Shown here one piece after another: positions 25,183 to 34,892 of a stretch of DNA of 64,000 bases (the first letter of the stretch is position 1; every line of letters begins with the position of its first letter). The position numbers were made by a program, and so were the translations under genes. The stretch is taken from positions 682,001 to 746,000 of the forward strand of contig JAIQGK010000003.1 of NCBI GenBank assembly GCA_020072645.1, read 5' to 3'. Below the pieces are notes generated by a model. It made no database searches, was not told where the DNA came from, and worked only from the letters and a program-made list of their open reading frames with translations. The stretch is from Terriglobia bacterium. GTDB lineage: Bacteria > Acidobacteriota > Terriglobia > Terriglobales > Acidobacteriaceae.

Positions 25183-27162
25183 ATGAATAAAGCACAGGCC
25201 AGAGAACGTCTTCTGCGATGGGTGGCGATACCCGCGATGGCGGCGGTGTTGGTAGGCCTGGCCGTACTGCAATATCGGTGGAGCGGACAGGTGAGCGATG
25301 CCACACTGTCGCAGATGCTCGCCAACCTGCACACGTCTTTAGCGAGTTTCCGGCAGGATTTTAACCACGAGCTAGGCGCGGTTGCAGTTGAAATAAGGAC
25401 CATCGCGGACAGTTCTGAAGCGAGTAATCCCAAAGAGCTGAGCGACCAATTTCATCGCCTGCAACAGACCGCGGCGCATCCAAACCTGGTTTCACATATC
25501 TATCTATGGGCTGATCCCACGCACCAGCAGCCGTTGCGGTTTGACCCGGCCAGCGGGCAGTTTGAACGGAGTGCATGGCCGGCAGAATTTGATCCAATGC
25601 AACAACGGTTGTTGGAGATCACCACGGCGCATCATCCGCCAGCCGGAGGGTCTGAAGCGCATGAGCGCGTGCGGCATTCTGAGTTTGCGCCGCGACGAAA
25701 CTTTGATGGACGCCCGCGGCAAGGCTTGCGCAGAGGAACTGGAATGCGTGGGCGCATGCAGGAGATGATGATGCCCTGGGCCATTGACCAATCGATACCG
25801 GCTGTGGCATATCCCATCCGGCGGCACACGTCTTCAGACGGACCTGTGAACAGGGCCGATGTTACGTGGCTGGTCATCCAGCTAAATCCAAGCGTGCTGC
25901 AAAAAGAAATTTTTCCTGAGCTGACGCAAAAGCTTTTTGGCAGCGCATCGGGAATGGACTACTACGTTGCGGTTAAAGCGGTAAGCAATGATGGCGAGCG
26001 CGTGATTTATTCGTCCGGGCCTGGATCGGGCGAAGAGAAGGACCGGCCACCGGACGCAACTTTAAATCTGGTGGGGCCTCCTTTCGGACATACGGGACCG
26101 CCGGAAGCGGGCATGGAATTTTTTGGGCCTGCGCGGCCCCGCGCCGATCGCACGCAGCAAAGCGATGAGCAGCACATGGCGGCGCTGGAGCGGCTGCCAA
26201 GATTTGATCCATTTCATTATGCTGAAAGCCATGGCATGTGGCAGGTCACGGCCACACACAAGAGCGGATCGGTGGAAGCGGCCGTGGGCGCATTGCGGCG
26301 GCGCAACCTGATGGCAAGCTTTGGCGTGCTGGGAGTTTTGGCTATTACGATGGGGCTGATCGTTGTCGCAAGCCAGCGGGCGCGCAGGCTGGCGAGGCTG
26401 CAGATGGATTTTGTGGCGGGCGTTTCACACGAGTTGCGAACACCGCTGGCGGTTATTTCGTCGGCGGCGGAAAACATTGCCCATGGCGTGGTGGAAGACA
26501 AGCAGCAACTGGTCCGTTACGGCAACACCATCGTAAAGCAGAGCCGGCAGTTGACTCAGTTGGTAGAGCAGGTATTACTTTTTGCGGCGACGCAGCAACC
26601 GCAACGCAATCTTTCATACGGGCGGGTAGGTATCTCAGAGGTAATTGATGCCGCGCTGGAGGGCACAAGCTCTGAGGTGGCAGCGGCGGGATTCACCGTG
26701 GAACGCCGTATTGAGAGCGGATTGCCGGCGGTGAACGCCGACTTTTCCGCGCTGGTGCGCAGCTTGCAGAACCTGATTACCAATGCCGTGAAATATGGCG
26801 GAGAGAACCGGTGGCTGCGGATTTCAGCGGTCGCTGTGAAAGGCTCTGGCCGCGTTGAGGAAGTGAAATTGACCGTGGAAGACAAGGGAATCGGCATTAG
26901 CAAAGACGAGATCAAACATATCTTTGAGCCTTTTTACCGCAGCCCCGCGGTAAGTGAATCCGGAATCCATGGAACCGGCCTGGGATTGCCGCTGGCGCGG
27001 ACAATCGTGGAAGCGATGGGTGGGCGCCTTACTGCAAGCAGCGAGCTGGGCAAGGGAAGCGCCTTTACTATTCATCTTCCGGTAGCGCAGGAACGCAAGG
27101 CGGAAGAAACTCACGGCGCGACGGATAAACCGGCGGGCGCGGAGCCGGGCTTCTCCCGATGA
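25183..27162 (+). CDS. Sensor histidine kinase with large periplasmic domain
   Basis: 659-aa membrane histidine kinase. First membrane span about 13-30, an extracytoplasmic domain of about 345 residues with a His/Arg/Met-rich stretch around 160-195, second span about 376-396, then directly the HisKA helix with phosphoacceptor His416 (GVSHELRTPL) and the ATPase domain with N-box NLITNAVKYGG, G1 DKGIGISKDE and G2 GTGLGLPLA. No HAMP domain is evident between span and HisKA. Overlaps the following regulator by 4 bases (ATGA). With the Spy-like gene and GTAAA-type boxes, a Cpx-like envelope sensor is the best guess. Confidence 0.92.
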   Translation: MNKAQARERLLRWVAIPAMAAVLVGLAVLQYRWSGQVSDATLSQMLANLHTSLASFRQDFNHELGAVAVEIRTIADSSEASNPKELSDQFHRLQQTAAHPNLVSHIYLWADPTHQQPLRFDPASGQFERSAWPAEFDPMQQRLLEITTAHHPPAGGSEAHERVRHSEFAPRRNFDGRPRQGLRRGTGMRGRMQEMMMPWAIDQSIPAVAYPIRRHTSSDGPVNRADVTWLVIQLNPSVLQKEIFPELTQKLFGSASGMDYYVAVKAVSNDGERVIYSSGPGSGEEKDRPPDATLNLVGPPFGHTGPPEAGMEFFGPARPRADRTQQSDEQHMAALERLPRFDPFHYAESHGMWQVTATHKSGSVEAAVGALRRRNLMASFGVLGVLAITMGLIVVASQRARRLARLQMDFVAGVSHELRTPLAVISSAAENIAHGVVEDKQQLVRYGNTIVKQSRQLTQLVEQVLLFAATQQPQRNLSYGRVGISEVIDAALEGTSSEVAAAGFTVERRIESGLPAVNADFSALVRSLQNLITNAVKYGGENRWLRISAVAVKGSGRVEEVKLTVEDKGIGISKDEIKHIFEPFYRSPAVSESGIHGTGLGLPLARTIVEAMGGRLTASSELGKGSAFTIHLPVAQERKAEETHGATDKPAGAEPGFSR

Positions 27163-27842
27163 CCGAACGAATCCTGTTGGTGGAAGACGAAGAAGACCTG
27201 CGCATGACGCTCTCCGACCGTCTCAAGGCGGAAGGCTACGCGCTGGATACGGCATCGGACGGCGAAGAAGGTCTGCGCAAAGCCATTGAAGGCGCGTATG
27301 ACCTGGTGATCCTGGATGTGATGCTGCCGAAGAAAAACGGCAATGACGTGTGCCGCGACATTCGCAAAGCCGGGATCGCAACGCCCATCATCATGCTTAC
27401 CGCGCGCGGCCAACTGGTGGATAAAGTTCTGGGATTAAAGATCGGTGCGGATGACTACGTAACCAAGCCTTTTGAAGTGCTGGAACTGCTGGCGCGGATT
27501 GAGGCGCAGATCCGGCGTGGCGCGGTGCATCCAAAGGAAGCGGATGTATTACAGTTTGGCCCAGTGCGGATCGACCTGAAAGGCACAACTGTTTCACGTG
27601 AAGGCAAGGTGCTGCCGCTTTCCGCGCGGGAATTCCGCTTGCTCCGTTACTTTGCGCAAAATCCGGGAACCACATTGTCCCGCGAAGTGCTACTGAAAGA
27701 AGTCTGGGGCTACAGCGAAGAAACTTTCACACGCACCGTGGATGTGCACGTCGGGAGTCTGCGGCAGAAGCTGGAAAAAGATCCCAAGCAGCCTGCCATG
27801 ATCGTGACCGTTCCGGGTCTGGGCTATAAGTTTGTTGCGTGA
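27159..27842 (+). CDS. OmpR/PhoB-family response regulator (CpxR-like candidate)
   Basis: 227-aa two-domain regulator: receiver (1-120) with acidic pair in VEDEED, phosphoacceptor Asp53 (VILDVMLPKKNG) and Lys in VTKPFE; winged-helix output domain (about 130-227) ending in TVPGLGYKFVA. The recognition-helix region is ETFTRTVDVHVGSLRQKLE. OmpR-family dimers bind 10-11-bp-spaced direct repeats, which is what the TTTACA-N5-TTTACA boxes around this module offer. Partner of the overlapping kinase. Confidence 0.94.
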   Translation: MTERILLVEDEEDLRMTLSDRLKAEGYALDTASDGEEGLRKAIEGAYDLVILDVMLPKKNGNDVCRDIRKAGIATPIIMLTARGQLVDKVLGLKIGADDYVTKPFEVLELLARIEAQIRRGAVHPKEADVLQFGPVRIDLKGTTVSREGKVLPLSAREFRLLRYFAQNPGTTLSREVLLKEVWGYSEETFTRTVDVHVGSLRQKLEKDPKQPAMIVTVPGLGYKFVA

Positions 27843-27926
27843 GAGCGGCGGCTAATCTTGAAGCGACCACTATGTAAAGCAGCTTCGCGCAAGAAATCTC
27901 TCTAAGTAAATTCTGTCCATCTTCGA

Positions 27927-27943
27927 TGTAAAAAGCCTGTAAA
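27927..27943. promoter_or_regulatory. CpxR-box-like direct repeat 3
   Basis: TGTAAA-aagcc-TGTAAA, orientation opposite to repeats 1 and 2, 41 bases before the small reading frame at 27985. Another isolated TGTAAA lies about 55 bases upstream. Confidence 0.55.
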
Positions 27944-27984
27944 GCCTATGGACTTCATTGCCGACTCGGGCGAAAATCACGGCC

Positions 27985-28236
27985 ATGCACCAACAACTTT
28001 GCACACGGGGGAGGGAGCTCTTTGCCAGGGCGTCCCATGCAGATGAGTTGTTTAAAGCACGGCTGCTGGAGTTTTTTTCCAGCGCTAAAAAAGACGACAA
28101 TGAGATGCAAGAAATAGAAACCCTGGGCGACACTCACCGTGAGGCCGACGAGGCTTTCCATCGGCATAAGAGATTCTGCACGGCATGCGCTGAAGCCTCC
28201 GTTGCCGTGCTGCGGTATGCTACTGTCGCGGAGTGA
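27985..28236 (+). CDS. Small hypothetical protein downstream of a CpxR-like box
   Basis: 83-aa open frame beginning MHQQLCTRGRELFARA, predicted mostly helical and polar (KKDDNEMQEIETLGDTHREADEAF), with a Cys-rich end (RFCTACAEAS). No recognised domain, no clear ribosome site; an in-frame ATG at 27958 is an alternative. The main support is its position after the GTAAA-type repeat and the absence of any competing frame. It may be spurious. Confidence 0.35.
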   Translation: MHQQLCTRGRELFARASHADELFKARLLEFFSSAKKDDNEMQEIETLGDTHREADEAFHRHKRFCTACAEASVAVLRYATVAE

Positions 28237-28916
28237 TCGATACCGGCTTTAGTTTGGACGCTCCTACAATTCATTGCGGTCCTTGGAATGCGAGAGCGTT
28301 CTTACTCATTGAGCGGGTCGTTTCCTGATTAGATCTTCCATCAAAAGCTGCGAACAAGCCCTTTCCCGTCGCCTGGCGCGCGATGGTGCCCTGTGCGCTA
28401 AAGGAATTTGGTCCGGCAGTGACACATGCGCCAATGCACCCATCGGCATATCCCACGAGAACCGCCCTTGCTGATCCACGGTAGCATCAATGAAGTCGAG
28501 CCTGCGAGCAATAATAAATAGCGTGCTGGATATCCAACGGGTGGCGGTAACTAAGGCACCAGACTGGGAGCGGAGGGCCGCCGCCAATTGATTGGTGACC
28601 CGGGGCCTGCGGTCCGCAATTTTCTTGGCCGCTTAAGGAATTCCCGCTAGGGGACGGCCCGGGAAATGTCACATCCTTAATATTGGGAATATTGGGCAAA
28701 GCGCCCGGCATCCGAGCTTTCCCTTAATTCTCCAATCGTGCCTGTTTACTCTTCCCGTAAGTGCATGAACCTTAGAGGGGAACGGCTGATTGACAATTTC
28801 TGTCACCCGGCACACAATCGCCCTACTCAAGTTTTCCCGCTCGCCAGCGGCTGTCCCCCGGCCTCTTTGAGACATGGTGCGCTTGAGACAAATTCATCCA
28901 GGACCTGCTACTGACT
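28237..28916. other. 680-base stretch without a recognised gene
   Basis: Several short minus-strand frames (the longest 93 codons, 28306-28587) have no ribosome site or recognisable family. The last 120 bases contain the probable pilB promoter; a TTGACA lies near 28790. I looked for a cyclic-di-GMP riboswitch because pilB follows and did not find its conserved core. Confidence 0.4.
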
Positions 28917-30635
28917 ATGTCGCAAAGGCTAGGCGATCTTCTGGTCAAAGAGAAGATCATCACGCACGACCAACTCGATAAGGCGCTGAAGGCGCAGCGT
29001 GAGTCCGGCCCCAATTCACGCCTGGGTTCCACGCTGGTCCACCTGGGATTTGTAAGCGATGAGGAAGTCACGAATTTTCTCTCGCGGCAGTACGGCGTTC
29101 CCGCCATTAATCTGCAATATTTTGAAATCGATTCTTCCGTAGTCAAGCTGATTCCGGAAGAGACAGCCAAGCGCTACCAGATTCTTCCGCTCAGCCGCGT
29201 TGGCGCGTCGCTGACGATTGCCATGGTGGACCCGACGAACGTGTTTGCCATGGACGATATCAAGTTCATGACCGGCTTCAACATTGAGCCGGTGGTGGCG
29301 TCTGAATCCGCCATCATGGACGCGATTGAGAAAGCTTACGGCGGTTCGCAGCAGGAATCGAATGTGGATGAGCTGCTGGCCGCAATGGGTGACGAGGCTG
29401 ACGTTGAACTGCAAGCCGACCAGGATGAGATGGACCTGGCCGAACTGGAAAAATCGGCCGACGAAGCGCCCATCGTAAAGCTGGTGAATATTGTGATGAC
29501 GGACGCGGTGAAGCGCGGCGCCAGCGACATCCATATTGAGCCTTACGAAAAAGAATACCGCGTCCGCTTCCGCATTGACGGCGTGTTGCAGCACATTATG
29601 TCTCCGCCTATGAAATTGAAAGACGCCATCACCTCGCGCATCAAGATCATGGCCAAGATGGACATCAGCGAAAAGCGCCTGCCGCAGGACGGGCGCATCA
29701 TGCTGAAGATGCAGATTGGCGGCAAGAAAAAGCAACTCGATTTTCGCGTAAACTGCCTGCCTACGCTGTGGGGCGAAAAAGTTGTCATGCGGCTGCTGGA
29801 TAAAGAAAACCTGCGGCTGGATATGACCAAACTGGGCTTTGAGCCGGAGTCGCTGGAAAAATTCCAGCGCGCTGTGCTCAAGCCTTACGGCATGGTGCTG
29901 GTCACGGGCCCCACGGGATCAGGCAAAACCAACACTCTTTATTCTTCCGTCTCACTGCTCAACAAGCCTGACACCAACATTATTACCGCGGAAGACCCGG
30001 TAGAGTTCCAGTTGCACGGCGTCAATCAGGTGCAGATGAAGGAATCCATTGGCCTGAATTTTGCCGCGGCGCTGCGCGCCTTTTTGCGGCAGGACCCCAA
30101 CGTGATCCTAGTAGGCGAGATCCGCGACTTTGAAACCGCTGAAATTGCGATTAAGGCCGCTCTTACCGGACACTTGGTGCTTTCCACACTGCACACCAAC
30201 GGCGCGCCGGAAACCATCAGCCGTTTGATGAACATGGGCATTGAGCCTTTTCTTGTGGCGACAGCCGTGCACTTGATCTGCGCGCAGCGGCTTATCCGGC
30301 GTATCTGTGTTGAATGCCGTGAAGAAGTTCCCATGCCACCGCAGGCCAAGGTGGACGCCGGATTTACCCCAGAAGAGGCCAAGACGGTAAAGATTTTCAA
30401 GGGCAAAGGCTGCTCTGTGTGCAACGGAACAGGCTACAAAGGCCGCGCCGGATTGTATGAAGTGATGGAAGTGGACGACGAAATCCGCGAATTGATTTTG
30501 ATTGGCGCTTCCGCCGTGGAGCTAAAAAAGAAGGCCATTGAACGCGGCATGATCACGCTGCGGCGCAGCGGTTTGGTGAAAGTGAAGGAAGGCGTTACCA
30601 CGTTGGAAGAAGTGGCAAGAGAGACATTGCACTAA
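28917..30635 (+). CDS. pilB: Type IV pilus assembly ATPase PilB
   Basis: 572-aa secretion ATPase that powers pilus extension. N-terminal MshEN/GspE-N type domain (about 1-145), linker, then the ATPase core with Walker A GPTGSGKT (331-338), Walker B region ILVGEIRD (397-404) and the His box STLHTNGA. The zinc site typical of PilB/GspE is complete: Cys464-x-x-Cys467 and Cys499-x-x-Cys502. Heads a pilB-pilT-pilC-pilS-pilR cluster. Confidence 0.96.
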   Translation: MSQRLGDLLVKEKIITHDQLDKALKAQRESGPNSRLGSTLVHLGFVSDEEVTNFLSRQYGVPAINLQYFEIDSSVVKLIPEETAKRYQILPLSRVGASLTIAMVDPTNVFAMDDIKFMTGFNIEPVVASESAIMDAIEKAYGGSQQESNVDELLAAMGDEADVELQADQDEMDLAELEKSADEAPIVKLVNIVMTDAVKRGASDIHIEPYEKEYRVRFRIDGVLQHIMSPPMKLKDAITSRIKIMAKMDISEKRLPQDGRIMLKMQIGGKKKQLDFRVNCLPTLWGEKVVMRLLDKENLRLDMTKLGFEPESLEKFQRAVLKPYGMVLVTGPTGSGKTNTLYSSVSLLNKPDTNIITAEDPVEFQLHGVNQVQMKESIGLNFAAALRAFLRQDPNVILVGEIRDFETAEIAIKAALTGHLVLSTLHTNGAPETISRLMNMGIEPFLVATAVHLICAQRLIRRICVECREEVPMPPQAKVDAGFTPEEAKTVKIFKGKGCSVCNGTGYKGRAGLYEVMEVDDEIRELILIGASAVELKKKAIERGMITLRRSGLVKVKEGVTTLEEVARETLH

Positions 30636-30637
30636 GC

Positions 30638-30668
30638 AGCAATTAGCAACTAGCAATTGGCAATTAGC
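30638..30668. repeat. Imperfect heptamer tandem repeat, block 3
   Basis: AGCAATT-AGCAACT-AGCAATT-GGCAATT-AGC, 7-base period, starting 2 bases after the pilB stop. Confidence 0.7.
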
Positions 30669-30756
30669 TCAGCTAAAGCAGATGCAGGCGAGACGGGCTA
30701 AAGGCAAAGAGCAAGAGTCGAGAGCCAAGAGTCATTAGGAAGAACAGGGAATCACC

Positions 30757-31866
30757 ATGAATGTGACACTAAGCGATCTGTTAAAGAAGATGCTGGACAT
30801 GTCTGGCAGTGACCTCCACATCACCACCAACTCACCACCGCAGGTGCGCGTTCACGGGCATTTGCAGCCGCTGGATATGCCGCCGCTGACGCCGTCGGAA
30901 ACCAAGCAGCTTTCTTATAGCGTGCTCACCGATGCGCAGAAGCATCGCTTTGAAGAAACGCTGGAGCTGGATTTCTCGTTCGGATTGAAAGGGCTGGCCC
31001 GCTTCCGCGGTAACTGTTTCAATCAGCGTGGCGCCGTGGGCGCCGTTTACCGCGTAATTCCTTTTGAGATCAAAACATTCCAGCAGTTGAACCTGCCGAA
31101 CGTGATTTCCAAGTTGTGCGATAAGCCTCGCGGCCTGATTCTGGTTACTGGTCCCACGGGCTCCGGTAAGTCAACGACGCTGGCGGCCATGTTGGACAAG
31201 ATCAACACAGAGCGCCACGACCACATTATTACCATCGAAGACCCGATTGAATTTGTGCACCAGAACAAGAGCTGCCTGGTGAACCAACGCGAAGTCCATT
31301 CCGACACGCAGTCGTTTTCCAACGCGCTGCGCGCCGCGCTGCGTGAAGACCCGGACGTGGTGCTGATCGGCGAAATGCGCGACCTGGAGACGATTGAGTC
31401 GGCCCTGCGCATTGCGGAAACCGGCCACTTGACTTTTGGCACCTTGCACACGAATTCGGCGGCCTCCACAATCAACCGTATTATCGACGTTTTTCCGTCG
31501 CACCAGCAGTCGCAGATTCGCGCACAGCTTTCCCTGGTGTTGGAAGGGATTCTTTGCCAAACGCTGCTGCCGCGTGTGGGCGGACAAGGACGCGCCATGG
31601 CCATGGAGATTCTTATTCCCAACGCAGCGGTGCGCAACCTGATTCGCGAAGACAAGATCCACCAGGTTTATTCGTCGATGCAGTCAGGCCAGGATAAGTT
31701 CGGCATGCAGACGTTTAATCAGTCGCTGGCGACGCTTTATTTCCAGAAAGCCATCACGCTGGAGACCGCGTTGGCGCGTTCTTCCATGCCGGATGAGTTG
31801 CAGGACATGATTAATCGCGGAGTGCAGGCGCCGAAAGTTGCCGCGGCCACTCCGCAGCGCAGGTAA
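30757..31866 (+). CDS. pilT: Type IV pilus retraction ATPase PilT
   Basis: 369-aa hexameric ATPase for pilus retraction and twitching motility. Walker A GPTGSGKS (132-139), Walker B region VVLIGEMRD (201-209), His box FGTLHTNSA, and the PilT-specific AAVRNLIRE motif (290-298), the AIRNLIRE equivalent required for retraction. This motif separates it from PilU and PilB. Good spacing to pilB and pilC; probably one transcript. Confidence 0.96.
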   Translation: MNVTLSDLLKKMLDMSGSDLHITTNSPPQVRVHGHLQPLDMPPLTPSETKQLSYSVLTDAQKHRFEETLELDFSFGLKGLARFRGNCFNQRGAVGAVYRVIPFEIKTFQQLNLPNVISKLCDKPRGLILVTGPTGSGKSTTLAAMLDKINTERHDHIITIEDPIEFVHQNKSCLVNQREVHSDTQSFSNALRAALREDPDVVLIGEMRDLETIESALRIAETGHLTFGTLHTNSAASTINRIIDVFPSHQQSQIRAQLSLVLEGILCQTLLPRVGGQGRAMAMEILIPNAAVRNLIREDKIHQVYSSMQSGQDKFGMQTFNQSLATLYFQKAITLETALARSSMPDELQDMINRGVQAPKVAAATPQRR

Positions 31867-31937
31867 AAGTTTTTCCAGCCTCCCCCGGGGTTGGCAAGTG
31901 ATGTCGGTAGGCAAAAAGGACGAGAGGAGTTCACGGT

Positions 31938-33146
31938 ATGCCGGTATTTACATTCACAGGGACCGACCCCCAGGGCAAGAAAGTCGCCGGGGAACGGTTA
32001 GCTGACAGCAAGGCCGCGGTCACCATGCAGTTGCGCCGCGAACGCATTACCCCCGGGGCCATCAAAGAGAAGGGAAAAGAATTCGCCCTTCCGAAACTGG
32101 GCACCGGCAAAGTACCTGTCAAGGACACGGCCGTTTTCTTCCGGCAGTTTTCCGTCATGATTGACGCAGGTCTTCCGCTGGTGCAGTGCCTGGAAATTCT
32201 GGCGGCAAACCAGGAAAACCAGATCTTCCAGAAGTGCCTGACCGGCGTGCGGCAAAGCGTTGAAGGCGGTTCCACGCTGTCGAACGCGATGCGGCAGTAC
32301 CCGAAGATCTTTGACGATCTCACCACCAACATGATTGAAGCGGGTGAAGCCGGCGGTATTCTGGATACCATCCTTCAGCGCCTGGCCACTTACGTCGAAA
32401 AAGCCGTGAAGCTGAAAGCCGCGGTGAAGTCGGCGTTGATCTATCCGATTTCCGTTATCTCTATTGCCGCGCTGGTTGTGGGATGTCTGCTCAAATTCGT
32501 GGTGCCGATCTTTGCCAACATGTTCGTCAGCATGGGCGTTGATTTGCCGCTGCCGACAAAGATCGTTATCGGGCTCAGCAATTTTGTCGGACGCTTCTGG
32601 TGGCTCGTGATAGGTGGCATGGTGCTCATTTTTGTGGCAATCAGGTACATCCGCAAAGATCCCAAAGGCCGGTATATGTTCGACAAGATGCTGTTGAACC
32701 TGCCCGTCCTTGGCACAGTGCTGCGCAAGATTGCCGTGGCACGCTTTACTCGTACCCTGGGTACGCTGATCACTTCGGGCGTTCCCATTCTTGAAGGTTT
32801 AACCATTACCGCAAGAACGTCAGGAAACGCCGTTCTTGAAGATGCATTGATGAAAGTTCGGAAAGCCGTTGAAGAGGGCCGGACCATTGTTGATCCGCTC
32901 AAAGAAAGCGGCGTGTTCCCCAACATGGTTACACAGATGATTGGAGTCGGTGAAGCCACCGGCGCCATGGACGCAATGCTGCAGAAGATCGCAGATTTCT
33001 ATGAAGATGAAGTGGACTCCGCAACCAAGGACATGCTCACGCTGTTGGAGCCGATCATGATTGGCTTCCTCGGCGTCGCGGTGGGCGGCATTGTAATTTC
33101 TTTGTATATGCCGCTCTTCTCAATGATTGCGAAACTCTCCGGCTAA
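31938..33146 (+). CDS. pilC: Type IV pilus inner-membrane platform protein PilC
   Basis: 402-aa GspF/PilC-family polytopic protein with two homologous halves (about 70-195 and 275-398), each with the FFRQFSVMIDAGLPL / FTRTLGTLITSGVPI entry and membrane spans near 170-190, 215-240 and 375-398. It forms the platform that couples PilB/PilT to pilin. An N-terminal segment (FTFTGTDPQGKKVAGERLADS) is the usual cytoplasmic lead. AGGAG ribosome site. Confidence 0.95.
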   Translation: MPVFTFTGTDPQGKKVAGERLADSKAAVTMQLRRERITPGAIKEKGKEFALPKLGTGKVPVKDTAVFFRQFSVMIDAGLPLVQCLEILAANQENQIFQKCLTGVRQSVEGGSTLSNAMRQYPKIFDDLTTNMIEAGEAGGILDTILQRLATYVEKAVKLKAAVKSALIYPISVISIAALVVGCLLKFVVPIFANMFVSMGVDLPLPTKIVIGLSNFVGRFWWLVIGGMVLIFVAIRYIRKDPKGRYMFDKMLLNLPVLGTVLRKIAVARFTRTLGTLITSGVPILEGLTITARTSGNAVLEDALMKVRKAVEEGRTIVDPLKESGVFPNMVTQMIGVGEATGAMDAMLQKIADFYEDEVDSATKDMLTLLEPIMIGFLGVAVGGIVISLYMPLFSMIAKLSG

Positions 33147-33181
33147 CGATTCGCCGAACGCGAATCAAGCAACAATCGGGG

Positions 33182-33202
33182 CCCGCCTGTTCTGCAGGCG
33201 GG
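33182..33202 (+). terminator. GC-rich hairpin between pilC and pilS
   Basis: CCCGCCTG-ttctg-CAGGCGGG, 8 perfect pairs, followed by TCTTCACTC. Possibly a partial terminator that lowers expression of the regulatory genes relative to the pilus machinery. Confidence 0.55.
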
Positions 33203-33236
33203 TCTTCACTCGAAACACAACAAGAAACAGGCGAAA

Positions 33237-34892
33237 ATGGGAGACATCAGGTTTAACGAGCGGGCGTGGCTGGCATGGCTTGTGAAAGTTCGTGTCATCG
33301 TCATCTCGATTCTCCTTGCTGTTGAGCTTCTCATTGCCAAGCTGACGCCCAACAACGTCAATGTCCGCTTTTTTGAAACTGTAATTGTCGCCTGGTTTAT
33401 TGTTTCTTTCTTCTTCATGTTGCTGGCCTCGCTCTGGCAGGAATCCAAGCGCCAGGCCCTCGTGCAGATTTTTACCGATCTCGCTTTCATCACCGCGCTG
33501 GTTTACGTCACCGGCGGCATCGACACGTTTTTCAACTTCCTCTATCCTCTCGCCATTATCGTTGCCAGCATTCTGCTGCCTCGCTACTGGGCCTACGTAA
33601 CGGCGGCGGTTTCTTTTATTTGTTTCGGCGCGCTTCTGGAATTGAGTTACTTTGAGCGCATACCTTCTTTCCAATATTCCGCGCGTGGCGATCTCAAGTC
33701 TCTTCAGGTTGTTATCATCATCAATTTCTGCGCGTATCTGGCGGTGGCGCATCTCTCCAGTTCATTGTCTTCAAAGTTACGACAGGCGGGCGTGGAGCTT
33801 CGCGACAAGAGCGGCGAACTGCTCAGTCTGCAGGCGCTGCATGAAAACGTGATCCACTCCATTCGTAGCGCTCTCATCACCACAGATCTTGAAGGGCGCA
33901 TCACGTTGATGAACGCTCCCGGACAAAAAGTCCTTGAGCGCACAGCGTCTTCGGTTTACGGACGTCACATTTCTGAACTGTTTCTTGATCCGCTTCCCAC
34001 CATCAATTTGCTTTCCGTCCAGAGTGAGGTCCGCGGTCTGACGCCGTCAGGCCTGGAAAAAACTTTCGACGTAAACGTAACGGCTCTCATCGTGCCGGAG
34101 CAGGGAACCATCGGCTACGTTTATACCTTTGAGGATCGTACCGAACTGCGTCGGCTCGAAGGTGAAGTTCGCAGGCGCGATCGGCTTGCCGCCGTAGGAC
34201 GTTTGGCCGCTGGCATAGCTCATGAAATTCGTAATCCTCTCGCTTCGATTGCCGGCTCCATCAACGTGCTCGCTGAAGTCACGCCGTTCAATGAAGAACA
34301 GAAGACCCTCGTTAACATCATCACCCGCGAATCCACGCGGCTGAATGCCATCATTTCTGATTTCCTGGTTTATTCCCGCGAAAAGAGTTTCAAGTTCTCG
34401 CGCATGGATCTGATCCCCTTGATAGAAGATGCGCTGGTGCTTCTTGCCAACCGGTCGCAGACAAAAGATCTTACTATCGTGCGCGACTACGCCGTGCCTG
34501 ACGCGTTTGCAGCCGTGGATGCTGACAGGATCAAGCAGGTGTTGTGGAACCTGCTGGAAAACGCGGTGCGCGCCATGCAGGGCAAAGGGACCATCACAGT
34601 GTCTGTGCGCGAATCGGGAGATTTTCTGCGCATCGGCATTCGTGACACTGGCCCGGGCATTGCCCCCAATCTCACTGAGAAAATCTTTGAGCCATTCCAG
34701 TCTCAGTTTGAAGGCGGTACCGGCCTGGGATTGGCCATCGTTTACCAGATCGTGCAGGCCCATGGGGCCAGAATTTTTGCTCAGTCAACTTTGGGCAGCG
34801 GAGCGGAGTTTATTTTGGAAATCCTTCACGCCAGGGCCGCCTCGGTTGAGCCTGAAGAAATGCCGTTGAACCAGGAGGTCTCGCATGGCTAG
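33237..34892 (+). CDS. pilS: Membrane sensor kinase PilS-like
   Basis: 551-aa histidine kinase with a six-span N-terminal membrane domain (within about 15-185), a PAS-like domain (about 205-300), HisKA with His329 (AGIAHEIRNPLASI) and an ATPase domain with N-box NLLENAVRAM and GTGLGLAIVYQI. Six spans followed by PAS is the PilS arrangement; PilS senses pilin levels and phosphorylates PilR. Overlaps pilR by 8 bases. Confidence 0.9.
   Translation: MGDIRFNERAWLAWLVKVRVIVISILLAVELLIAKLTPNNVNVRFFETVIVAWFIVSFFFMLLASLWQESKRQALVQIFTDLAFITALVYVTGGIDTFFNFLYPLAIIVASILLPRYWAYVTAAVSFICFGALLELSYFERIPSFQYSARGDLKSLQVVIIINFCAYLAVAHLSSSLSSKLRQAGVELRDKSGELLSLQALHENVIHSIRSALITTDLEGRITLMNAPGQKVLERTASSVYGRHISELFLDPLPTINLLSVQSEVRGLTPSGLEKTFDVNVTALIVPEQGTIGYVYTFEDRTELRRLEGEVRRRDRLAAVGRLAAGIAHEIRNPLASIAGSINVLAEVTPFNEEQKTLVNIITRESTRLNAIISDFLVYSREKSFKFSRMDLIPLIEDALVLLANRSQTKDLTIVRDYAVPDAFAAVDADRIKQVLWNLLENAVRAMQGKGTITVSVRESGDFLRIGIRDTGPGIAPNLTEKIFEPFQSQFEGGTGLGLAIVYQIVQAHGARIFAQSTLGSGAEFILEILHARAASVEPEEMPLNQEVSHG

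Noticed and set aside
28672-28916. Cyclic-di-GMP riboswitch before pilB
   Set aside because: Considered because of the pilus context, but the conserved core helices and tetraloop/receptor sequences were not found.
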